Positions 30,955 through 38,598 of a stretch of 64,000 nucleotides of DNA are shown piece by piece. The stretch is from Actinoplanes italicus. Its GTDB lineage: Bacteria > Actinomycetota > Actinomycetes > Mycobacteriales > Micromonosporaceae. A program made the position numbers and the translations under genes. The notes below the pieces were generated by a model. It made no database searches. It was not told the origin of the DNA and saw nothing but the letters and a program-made list of their open reading frames with translations. Every line of letters begins with the position of its first letter. Position 1 is the first letter of the stretch. The stretch spans positions 736,552-800,551 of the forward strand of contig NZ_PVMZ01000002.1 of the NCBI RefSeq assembly GCF_003001815.1, read 5' to 3'.

Positions 30955-32712
30955 TCAGGCGACGGGCGGGAGGGCCACGTCCGGCGGGACCGGCCGGTCG
31001 TCCCGGCCGGGGTTCGGCTTCCGGGGCGCCGCGATCGTGCGGACGTTCCGGTGCTGCAACTCGTACGGGGAGGTGAACGGCAGATAGGCCGGAAGGAACT
31101 CGGCGACCAGGGCCTCCTGATCGGCGACGGCGGCGCTGTGCACGTCCACGTCGTTGAGGCAGAACGCGTCGACGTTGCGGCCGCGCAGCAGCCGGGCCAG
31201 CCGCAGCGGGGTCGCCGGGCTCGCCAGGTCGGTGTAGAGGTAGCGGATCCGGCCGGGGGCGGCCTTGCCGGTGAGGTACGCGTAGTACTGCTGCAGTGAC
31301 GACAGCAGCGAGATGTCGTCCGGATGCCGGAACTGGTGCCCGGCCGTGGCCGTCACCTGCTCGGCGAACCGCTCCTCGATCTCGGCGATGACACCGCGCC
31401 GCGACGGATGCGGGGTGTGCATCATCTTGCGGGTCAGCATCCGGCCGAACGTCTCCTGGATGAGCCGCCGGTTGTTCTTGGCGGCCGAGTCGGCGGGCCG
31501 GTCGGCGGGACCGCGCGGTGCGGTGTCGACCCGGGCCGCCGAGGCGAAGAACTTGGTGAGCCCACCCGGGGTGAAGAACAGGTCGGGGGTGACCGGCCGG
31601 CCCAGGATCACGTCGTCGTTGAGATACAGGAAGTGCTCGGCGAGGCCCGGGATGCGGTGCAGCCGGGACTCGATGGCCTGCGAGTTGAACGTCGGCAGCC
31701 GGCCGGTGTCGCCGAAGATCTCCCGGTGGCCGACCACGGTGAGCCGCGGATGGGCCCGGTCCAGCCAGGACGGCACCTGGTCGTCGGTGACCAGGAAGAC
31801 CCGGCGCACCCACGGGGCGAAGCAGTGCAGGGCACGCAGCGAGTAGCGCAGCTCGTCACGGCTGACGTACCGGGAGTCGTTGGCGGCCTGCCCGCTGACG
31901 TCGCCCACCCAGGAGTTCTCGGCCATGGCCCGGGCCTTGCGGCGCTGCCAGTCCGGGTCGGAACCGTCCACCCAGGTGTAGACCACGTCGACCGGGAATT
32001 CGATCCGGTCCGGGTCCACGGTGGTGAAGACCCGGCGGGTGCGGTACGGCGTCGCGTCGTCCGGTGCGCTGAAGGGGCCGAAGACCGGCTCCGGTGCGGT
32101 GGTGACCGGCTCGTCGGCGGCGATCGTGTCGGCCACCGGGTTGCGGCGCGGCGACACCAGACGGCCGCCCTGTTCGCGCCAGAACTCGACCTCGCACGCC
32201 AGGTCGTGGCCGAGCAGCAGGGAGGCCCCCGGATCGGTGACCGGCCAGCAGACGCCGACCACGTCGGGATCGCGGCGGCGGCGTCCGGGCCGGATCACGC
32301 GCAGCGAGCCGTGGTCCTCGGTGATCAGGTCGCGGAGCAGGCGCAGCACATCGGCGCGGGCGGACTCGCGGACCGCCACGGCGGTGCGGGTCGCGGCGCG
32401 CGACGGCACCCGGAACCAGTCGACGCCGGCCTCGTCCAGCGCCCGGACGACCCGGTCCAGGTTGAGCCGGCGGACCTCGACGGGGGCGGCGGCCGGATCG
32501 ATGCGGGCGGTGAGCACTCCGGCCGGGGTGCGTACCCGCCGGGTGGCGGTCCCCGCGCGACCGATGCGGGCCGGTCCGAGGGGCATCAGGGTGCGGGCGA
32601 TCCGGAGCCGTCGTTCCGGCGCGACGCGGGGCAGGACACGCGCCTCGACCGTCTCGAAGATCCGCCGCCGGACCGGCCAGGGGGCCATCCGCAGGACCTG
32701 CCGCAGGGTCAC
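30955..32712 (-). CDS. Stealth-family sugar-phosphate transferase
   Basis: About 585 aa. The Stealth signature regions are readable. CR1 is FPVDVVYTWVDGSDPDW. CR2 includes DSRYVSRDELRYSLRALHCF with RVFLVTDDQVP. HREIF and LPTFNSQAIES precede FLYLNDDVILGRPV, and CR4-like residues are near the C-terminus (FCLNDVDVH). Stealth proteins transfer hexose-1-phosphate to build phosphodiester-linked capsule or cell-wall polymers. An N-terminal part of about 200 residues is less conserved. GTG at 32712 has AAAGGA seven nt upstream and is preferred over GTG 32733. It probably shares a transcript with the dehydrogenase gene 23 nt downstream. Confidence 0.9.
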   Translation of the reverse strand: MTLRQVLRMAPWPVRRRIFETVEARVLPRVAPERRLRIARTLMPLGPARIGRAGTATRRVRTPAGVLTARIDPAAAPVEVRRLNLDRVVRALDEAGVDWFRVPSRAATRTAVAVRESARADVLRLLRDLITEDHGSLRVIRPGRRRRDPDVVGVCWPVTDPGASLLLGHDLACEVEFWREQGGRLVSPRRNPVADTIAADEPVTTAPEPVFGPFSAPDDATPYRTRRVFTTVDPDRIEFPVDVVYTWVDGSDPDWQRRKARAMAENSWVGDVSGQAANDSRYVSRDELRYSLRALHCFAPWVRRVFLVTDDQVPSWLDRAHPRLTVVGHREIFGDTGRLPTFNSQAIESRLHRIPGLAEHFLYLNDDVILGRPVTPDLFFTPGGLTKFFASAARVDTAPRGPADRPADSAAKNNRRLIQETFGRMLTRKMMHTPHPSRRGVIAEIEERFAEQVTATAGHQFRHPDDISLLSSLQQYYAYLTGKAAPGRIRYLYTDLASPATPLRLARLLRGRNVDAFCLNDVDVHSAAVADQEALVAEFLPAYLPFTSPYELQHRNVRTIAAPRKPNPGRDDRPVPPDVALPPVA

Positions 32713-32942
32713 GCCGTCGTCCTTTCGCCGCACTTCCGCCGAGGGTTCAACGCCGACTCTGAGATGGAAGTTGCGGTCTATATCCCCATTAGGTGCGTTA
32801 TACGGCTTTGGGGAGACGGGCGTGCCCGGATGTGCCTACTTCACCCTTAGGGGAACGGATGGGGGTCTCAGCCGATGCGGCCCGTTGCGCGGGAAGGGCA
32901 TGGTGGAAGACGCGACGACGCGACGACGGCGGGAGGCCGGCG

Positions 32943-33161
32943 ATGGGCAAGGCAATCGCAATCCTGGTGGCACTGGCGGCCGTGGGCTGGCTCGCCAGCT
33001 CGATCCTCGGCCCTCTGCTCTACTACCTGGTCGTGGGCGCGCTGGTCATCGGCGGCGGCGCCTACGTCTACTCGCGGGTGAAGCGATCGCTTGCGCCCGG
33101 CACCCGGACCCAGCGGCGCATCGAGGCCGCGGCCCGGACCTACCGCATGCGGAACCGGTGA
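32943..33161 (+). CDS. Small membrane protein, 72 aa
   Basis: ATG at 32943 has GGGAGG upstream. A long hydrophobic region (about residues 5-42, probably two closely spaced spans) is followed by a basic tail (KRSLAPGTRTQRRIEAAART). I do not recognise a family. It ends 65 nt before ffh and points the same way, so it may be cotranscribed with it. The 230 nt upstream, shared with the divergent Stealth gene, include AT-richer sequence (32775-32812) likely to hold promoters. Confidence 0.65.
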   Translation: MGKAIAILVALAAVGWLASSILGPLLYYLVVGALVIGGGAYVYSRVKRSLAPGTRTQRRIEAAARTYRMRNR

Positions 33162-33226
33162 GGACGCGACGGTACGGCTAGGCTTGCGGTCGACGCCAAC
33201 ATTCACGACCAACGGGAAGTCTCACC

Positions 33227-34789
33227 GTGTTTGACACTTTGAGTGACCGCCTCTCCGGGATCTTCGGCAAGCTCCGCGGCAAGGGCAAGCTCACTGATGC
33301 CGACATCGACGCCACCGCGCGCGAGATCCGTCTCGCACTGCTGGAGGCCGATGTCGCGCTGCCCGTGGTCAAGGCGTTCATCGCCAACCTGAAGGAGCGG
33401 GCGCGCGGCGCCGAGGTCTCCCAGGCGCTGAACCCGGCCCAGCAGATCATCAAGATCGTCAACGAGGAGCTCATCGAGATCCTCGGTGGTGAGGGGCGGC
33501 GGCTGCAGTTCGCCAAGCAGCCGCCCACCGTCATCATGCTGGCCGGCCTCCAGGGCTCCGGTAAGACGACACTGGCCGGCAAGCTCTCCCGCTACCTCAA
33601 GAACCAGGGGCACCAGCCGCTGCTCGTCGCCTGTGACCTGCAGCGCCCCAACGCGGTCAACCAGCTGCAGGTGCTCGGCCAGCGGGTCGGGGTCGACGTC
33701 TACGCCCCGCAGCCGGGCAACGGCGTCGGCGACCCGGTCCAGGTCGCCCGCGACTCGATCGAGCACGCCAAGCGGGCCGCCAAGGACATCGTCATCGTCG
33801 ACACCGCCGGTCGCCTCGGTATCGACGCCGAGATGATGCAGCAGGCCGCGAACATCCGGGCCGCGGTCGACCCCGACGAGGTCATCTTCGTCATCGACGC
33901 CATGGTCGGCCAGGACGCGGTCCGCACCGCCGAGGCCTTCCGTGACGGCGTCGGCATCACCGGCGTGGTCCTCTCCAAGCTCGACGGCGACGCCCGCGGT
34001 GGTGCCGCGCTCTCCGTCCGGCACGTCACCGGCCAGCCCATCCTGTTCGCCTCCACCGGCGAGAAGATGGAGGACTTCGACGTCTTCCACCCTGACCGGA
34101 TGGCCGGCCGGATTCTCGACATGGGCGACCTCCTGACCCTCATCGAGCAGGCCGAGCAGGCCTTCGACGATGACCAGAAGGAGAAGATGGCCAGCAAGCT
34201 GCTCGGTGGCGAGCAGTTCACGCTGGAGGACTTCCTGGATCAGCTGATCGCGGTCCGGCGGATGGGCCCGATCGCCAACATCCTCGGCATGATGCCCGGC
34301 ATGGGTCAGCTCAAGGGCCAGCTCGACGAACTCGACGACAGCCACTTCGACCGGGTCACCGCGATCATCCGGTCGATGACCCCGGGCGAGCGCACCAACC
34401 CGAAGATCATCAACGGCTCACGCCGGCTGCGCATCGCGAACGGCTCCGGCGTCACCGTGATGGACGTCAACCAGCTGCTCAACCGCTTCACCGACGCGCA
34501 GAAGATGATGAAGCAGATGAGCGGCATGATGGGTCTGCCGGGTGGCCGTCGCAGCGCGACGAAGAGCTCCAAGAACAAGCGCAAGGGCACCAAGGGCGGC
34601 AACCGGCCCCGCGTCGGCGGACGTCCCGGTGGCATGCCGGCCGGGTTCCCGGGTGGCTTCCCCGGTGGTGGGATGCCGCAGCTGCCGCCGGGTCTCGACC
34701 CGAGTGCGCTCGGTGGGGCGCCGGGCGGCTTCAAGCTGCCGAAGCTCGACTTCAACAAGCTGAGCAAGCCGAAGGACGAAGATCGTTGA
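33227..34789 (+). CDS. ffh: Signal recognition particle GTPase Ffh
   Basis: A 520-aa SRP54 homologue that binds signal peptides emerging from the ribosome together with SRP RNA and docks on FtsY. The N domain starts MFDTLSDRLSGIFGKLRGKG. The G domain has GLQGSGKTTLAGKL near residue 105, DTAGRLGIDAEMM and LSKLDGDARGGAAL. The methionine-rich M domain (about 330-440) includes MGPIANILGMMPGMGQ and MMKQMSGMMG. A Gly/Pro-rich tail of about 70 residues is common in actinobacteria. GTG at 33227 fits the family start. Its FtsY partner is encoded at 8922. Confidence 0.97.
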   Translation: MFDTLSDRLSGIFGKLRGKGKLTDADIDATAREIRLALLEADVALPVVKAFIANLKERARGAEVSQALNPAQQIIKIVNEELIEILGGEGRRLQFAKQPPTVIMLAGLQGSGKTTLAGKLSRYLKNQGHQPLLVACDLQRPNAVNQLQVLGQRVGVDVYAPQPGNGVGDPVQVARDSIEHAKRAAKDIVIVDTAGRLGIDAEMMQQAANIRAAVDPDEVIFVIDAMVGQDAVRTAEAFRDGVGITGVVLSKLDGDARGGAALSVRHVTGQPILFASTGEKMEDFDVFHPDRMAGRILDMGDLLTLIEQAEQAFDDDQKEKMASKLLGGEQFTLEDFLDQLIAVRRMGPIANILGMMPGMGQLKGQLDELDDSHFDRVTAIIRSMTPGERTNPKIINGSRRLRIANGSGVTVMDVNQLLNRFTDAQKMMKQMSGMMGLPGGRRSATKSSKNKRKGTKGGNRPRVGGRPGGMPAGFPGGFPGGGMPQLPPGLDPSALGGAPGGFKLPKLDFNKLSKPKDEDR

Positions 34790-34869
34790 TCTAGTCGTGG
34801 TACTAGTTGAATTGCGCTAACTGTCAAGGGGCAAGTAGCATGGGTGGCGATTCACGTGAGGAGAAGCGC

Positions 34870-35463
34870 GTGACCGCTGCCCTTGATCTCCCTGCCCTGC
34901 GTGACGAGCGGGACTGGACCACTGACGACCTGGCCAGCCTTCCTGAGGGACTCCGTTATGAGTTGATCGACGGAAGGCTGATCTTGCCGTCCCCTAACGG
35001 TATTCATCAGAAGCTCGGCTACAAACTCACGCAGGCACTGGAGGAAAACTGTCCGCCGGGCTACGACGCGGTGTCTGACTATTCGCTGGCGGTTGATCGC
35101 AGCAACGAACCTCGACCGGACGTCGTCGTGGTGCACGAAAGCGTCATGGCACTGACTCCAGCGCCGATCGAAAAGGCCTTGCTCGTTCTCGAGATCATTT
35201 CGCCGACGTCTCACTTTCGGGACATGCATGCGAAAACCAAGTTCTACGCGGCAGCCGGGGTCGACTACTACTGGATCGTTGATCCGACCGGCGACGGCGG
35301 TGTGACTCTTACGGTGCTCCACGTCGGCCGGACAGGGGCCTACGAGACCGTCCTGAACACTGACAAGGTGTTCAACACGGATGTTCCGTACCCGATCACC
35401 GTCGATCTTCCGGCGCTGACGGCGCTGCGTGACAAATACCTCGCTGCCCAGGAGGGCGCTTGA
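34870..35463 (+). CDS. Uma2-family (DUF820) endonuclease-like protein
   Basis: 197 aa from GTG 34870, which has GAGGAG upstream; ATG 34840 is an alternative. The protein has the Uma2/DUF820 pattern: LRYELIDGRLI, then EPRPDVVVVHES (Asp of a PD-(D/E)XK nuclease core) and LLVLEIISPTSHFRDMHAKTKFYAAAGVDYYWIVD. Biological roles of this family are poorly known; many copies occur in actinobacteria and cyanobacteria. Codon third positions are less GC-rich than in neighbours. The upstream gap is AT-richer and has a small inverted repeat, CTAGT-N6-ACTAG (34791-34806). Signs point to an acquired gene. Confidence 0.85.
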   Translation: MTAALDLPALRDERDWTTDDLASLPEGLRYELIDGRLILPSPNGIHQKLGYKLTQALEENCPPGYDAVSDYSLAVDRSNEPRPDVVVVHESVMALTPAPIEKALLVLEIISPTSHFRDMHAKTKFYAAAGVDYYWIVDPTGDGGVTLTVLHVGRTGAYETVLNTDKVFNTDVPYPITVDLPALTALRDKYLAAQEGA

Positions 35464-35481
35464 TCCGGTAGGACTTAACCC

Positions 35482-36558
35482 ATGGCGCTTCATGTGCGTG
35501 GGACGGTTCTGCCGGACGGCGAGGTCCGGGATCTGTGGCTGGTCGGCGATCGGGTCACCTTCGAGCCGGTGGCCGATGCCCAGACGATCAGTGACGGCGG
35601 GTTCATCCTGCCGGGACTCGTCGACGCGCACTGCCACCTGGGGATCGCCTACGGGGCGAAACCGATCGAGAGCGTGGCCGAGGCCCGTGAGCTGGCCGTC
35701 GTCGACCGGGACGCGGGCGTGCTGGCGCTGCGTGACGCGGGTTCGCCTTTCCCGTACCCCGAATTGGATGATGAAGCCGGAGTGCCCCGCCTGGCCCGCG
35801 CCGGACGCCACGTCGCCGCGCCGCGACGCTATCTGCGGGACATCGGCGTCGAGGTGGCCGGTGACGACGTCGCCGCCGCCGTGACCGAGCAGGCGAAGGC
35901 CGGCACCGGCTGGGTGAAGCTGGTCGGCGACTGGATCGACCGTAACGTCGGCGATCTCGCCCCGAGCTGGGACGCCGCCACCATGGCCGCCGCCGTCGAC
36001 GCCGCGCACGCCGCCGGAGCCCGCGCTGCCGTCCACACGTTCTCCGAGGAGGGTGTGGCGATCATGGTGAGGGCCGGCGTCGACTCGGTCGAGCACGGCA
36101 CCGGCCTTTCCCTGGACCTGATCGACGAGATGGCGGCCCGGCGGACCGCCCTGGTGCCCACGATGATCAACATCAGGACGTTCGGGAAGATCGCCGACAG
36201 CGCGCGCGGCAAGTTCGACGACTACGCCGACCACATGATCGCCATGCGCGACCGTTTCCCATCAGTGGTGCTGGCCGCCCACGAGGCGGGCGTCCCGATC
36301 TACGTGGGTACCGACGCGGGTGGCGGCATCCGGCACGGCCTGGCCGCCGAGGAGATGCTCTACCTGCACGAGGCCGGCATCCCGGCGATCGACGTGCTGG
36401 CCGCCGCCTCGTGGGGAGCCCGCGAGTGGCTCGGTTTCCCCGGCCTGGTCGAGGGCGGTCTCGCCGATCTGGTCGTTTACGAGACCGACCCGCGCGCCGA
36501 TCTGCGGGTGGTCCGGGCCCCCCGCCGGATCGTCCTGCGAGGGGCCGTCGTGAAGTGA
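35482..36558 (+). CDS. Amidohydrolase (imidazolonepropionase/prolidase-like)
   Basis: A 358-aa metal-dependent hydrolase. VDAHCHLG (about residue 49) is the first metal-binding motif. WVKLVGDW holds the likely carbamylated Lys. AAVHTFSEEGV and VEHGTGLS supply further histidines, and YVGTDAGGGIRHG supplies the catalytic Asp. Members hydrolyse amide or dipeptide-like bonds; the substrate is unknown. It starts 18 nt after the Uma2-like gene. Its stop codon directly abuts the stop of the convergent propeller gene (TGA/TCA at 36556-36561), leaving no room for a separate terminator. Confidence 0.85.
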   Translation: MALHVRGTVLPDGEVRDLWLVGDRVTFEPVADAQTISDGGFILPGLVDAHCHLGIAYGAKPIESVAEARELAVVDRDAGVLALRDAGSPFPYPELDDEAGVPRLARAGRHVAAPRRYLRDIGVEVAGDDVAAAVTEQAKAGTGWVKLVGDWIDRNVGDLAPSWDAATMAAAVDAAHAAGARAAVHTFSEEGVAIMVRAGVDSVEHGTGLSLDLIDEMAARRTALVPTMINIRTFGKIADSARGKFDDYADHMIAMRDRFPSVVLAAHEAGVPIYVGTDAGGGIRHGLAAEEMLYLHEAGIPAIDVLAAASWGAREWLGFPGLVEGGLADLVVYETDPRADLRVVRAPRRIVLRGAVVK

Positions 36559-38025
36559 TCAGCGGGTGAGCCGCCAGACCCACAGCTCCCGGCCGGCCGG
36601 GCAGGTGAGCAGGTCCTCGTTCCAGTCGCACCGGCCGGAGATCTCCGGGATGACGCCCAGCTTCGCCGCCTGGTAGTCGATGTTGGAGACGCCGCGGACG
36701 GTGAACCGGCCGTCCCCGGCGTCCCGGGTCAGGGTCAGCGCGTTCCCGTTGTCGGCGAACCCGCCGATCCCGTCGTCGGAGTACCGCGCCCGCCCGTTCT
36801 CGTCGTAGAGCGTGGTCCCCTTCTCACCGGTGCCGCTGGTCAGGATGTGACCGAGCCGCGTCGAGTTGTCGCCGTACCGTGGCACGGCGCCGGTCGTCCG
36901 GATCACATCACCGGTGTTCGGATCGATCATGATCAGGCGGGCCTCCTGTTTCGCCCCGTTCGCTTCGCGCCTCTCGAGGACGCAGACCCGTGTCTGCCCG
37001 CAGGGGAAGGGATATCCGAACTCCGCCGAGTCATCGGGCTGGTAGAGGACGTGGTCGGGCGTGGTGATGCTCCAGACGCCGTCGATGCGCAAGGTGGCGT
37101 AGATCTTCCCCTCGTACGCGAACAGCTCCTCGGCACCCGCCCGGCCCCTCGCGACCGACCGGATCTTGCCGGTGCGGATGTCCCGCACCGTGATCCGGCC
37201 GGACTCGCTCAGATCGACCACCCGGTCGTCGGTGAACGGGAAGGCTTTGGCCGCGTCCGGACGGAAGAGGGCCGAGGTGGTTCCGCTGTGCTCCTCGCTG
37301 TCGTCCGGCCCGACCCGCATACCGCTGATCAGTTTCGTCGGGTCCCCGTCAGCCGGCTCGGTCCAGAGTCTCCGTCCACCGGCCAGGTCGTACGCCTCGA
37401 TCGCGCGGGTCTCGTGGACCATCCGGACCAGCACGTCCTCGTGGAGCACGAGCTGGTCGCGGTCGGTGTGCCGCAGCTCCCAGCGCTTCGCGCCGGTGGC
37501 CGGGTCGTGGAACAGCAGGAGCCGGTCGGCAGGCTCGTCCAGAGACTCGGATTGCGGCTTGATCTCCCGCAGCAGGATCACCGCCTTGGACGTGGTGGCG
37601 ACCCCCAGATGGAAGCTCTCCCGGCCGGTCGTCCGCCAGAGCGTCCTCCCGGTCCGGGCATCCACGGCTACGGTCTCCTGGGATCCGTCCCCGGCCCGGA
37701 TCCAGCCGATCACCCGGTCCCCGGAGATCCGGGCGCCGTTCCACATCCGGCCCTCGCCGGTCCGCAGCGGCTCACCGACCGGCGCCAGCCCGCGGATCCG
37801 CGCCGGGGTGGTGGCCGGCAGGATCGGCTCGGCGTCGCTGTGCCGCCGGTCGAGGAGCACGCCGGTTCCGGCGAGGAGCACCAGCACCGCGGCGGCGGCC
37901 ATCCCGGCTCGGCTGCGGGCGCGGCGCTGCCGGCCGCGACGGCGCACCTGCTCGACCTCCGCGAGCGGCACGGCGTCGGCCTGCCGGCCCAGCGCGGTGA
38001 AGAGTTCGTCCAGATCAGCGGGCAC
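36559..38025 (-). CDS. Membrane-anchored beta-propeller (PQQ/WD-like) protein linked to the sigma factor
   Basis: 488 aa from GTG 38025, which has GGAAGGAG upstream. A cytoplasmic N-terminus of about 40 residues (LDELFTALGRQADAVPLAEV, then Arg-rich) leads to one transmembrane span (about 42-60, MAAAAVLVLLAGTGVLL). The extracytoplasmic part has repeated strands such as GRTLWRTTG, AKRWELRHT and GRRLWTEPADG, the pattern of PQQ-type propeller blades. The gene overlaps the sigma-factor end by 11 nt. Single-span proteins encoded this way with ECF sigma factors are often sensors or anti-sigma factors. No zinc anti-sigma motif is visible, so that role is inferred. Confidence 0.8.
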   Translation of the reverse strand: MPADLDELFTALGRQADAVPLAEVEQVRRRGRQRRARSRAGMAAAAVLVLLAGTGVLLDRRHSDAEPILPATTPARIRGLAPVGEPLRTGEGRMWNGARISGDRVIGWIRAGDGSQETVAVDARTGRTLWRTTGRESFHLGVATTSKAVILLREIKPQSESLDEPADRLLLFHDPATGAKRWELRHTDRDQLVLHEDVLVRMVHETRAIEAYDLAGGRRLWTEPADGDPTKLISGMRVGPDDSEEHSGTTSALFRPDAAKAFPFTDDRVVDLSESGRITVRDIRTGKIRSVARGRAGAEELFAYEGKIYATLRIDGVWSITTPDHVLYQPDDSAEFGYPFPCGQTRVCVLERREANGAKQEARLIMIDPNTGDVIRTTGAVPRYGDNSTRLGHILTSGTGEKGTTLYDENGRARYSDDGIGGFADNGNALTLTRDAGDGRFTVRGVSNIDYQAAKLGVIPEISGRCDWNEDLLTCPAGRELWVWRLTR

Positions 38026-38515
38026 GGCGGGCTCCTTCCGGCGCCATGACGGTGGGGTCCTCCAGGGCCGCCGCGAGCAGCGTGCGACCCCGGAAGAGCC
38101 AGGACTTGACGGTGTTCTGGGAAGCGCCGGTCTCGGCCGCGATCTCGGCGATCGACCGGTCCAGCAGGTAGTGCAACGCCAGCGCACGGCGCAGTTTGTC
38201 CGGCAGCTCACGCATCGCCCGGACCAGCAGCACCAGGTCCTCCGACGGCGGGGCGACCGTCGGCAGCGGCGGTTCGGCCGCGGCCCGCGCCCGGCGCACG
38301 CCGATGCGGCGCCACCGGTCCGTGGACAGCCGGTTCACCACGACGCGCAGCCACGCCTCCGGGTCGTCGTACCCGGAGACCCGCCGCCATCGCTGCCAGG
38401 CGCGGGCGTACGCCTCCTGCACGAGATCCTGCGCCTCGCCGGGATCCCCGGTGAGGCCGTACGCGTAGCGCAGCAGCCGCCGGGACGTGTCCCGGTAGAA
38501 GCCATCGAAATCCAT
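38015..38515 (-). CDS. SigE-family (ECF-like) RNA polymerase sigma factor
   Basis: 166 aa. Region 2 reads FYRDTSRRLLRYAYGLTGDP-GEAQDLVQEAYARAWQRW, with PEAWLRVVVNRLSTDRWRR (2.4). Region 4 has LPDKLRRALALHYLLDRSIAEIAAETGASQNTVKSWLFRG, a helix-turn-helix. This is the actinobacterial SigE-family layout. ATG at 38515 (MDFDGFYRDTS) fits family starts better than the upstream ATG at 38572. The downstream propeller gene is translationally coupled. A candidate ECF promoter lies just upstream. Confidence 0.92.
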   Translation of the reverse strand: MDFDGFYRDTSRRLLRYAYGLTGDPGEAQDLVQEAYARAWQRWRRVSGYDDPEAWLRVVVNRLSTDRWRRIGVRRARAAAEPPLPTVAPPSEDLVLLVRAMRELPDKLRRALALHYLLDRSIAEIAAETGASQNTVKSWLFRGRTLLAAALEDPTVMAPEGARRAR

Positions 38516-38542
38516 CCGCCACCCCGTCCTTCTCCGATGAGG

Positions 38543-38570
38543 GACACGGGATGCCCACCCGGCAGGTTGC
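38543..38570 (-). promoter_or_regulatory. Candidate ECF-type promoter for the sigma-factor gene
   Basis: On the minus strand GCAACC (38570-38565) is followed after 16 nt by CGTGTC (38548-38543), 27 nt before the sigma start. AAC in the -35 and CGT in the -10 element with 16-17 nt spacing is typical of ECF promoters, suggesting autoregulation. Confidence 0.5.
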
Positions 38571-38598
38571 ACCCGGGACGCGACTACGATGCTTCCTC

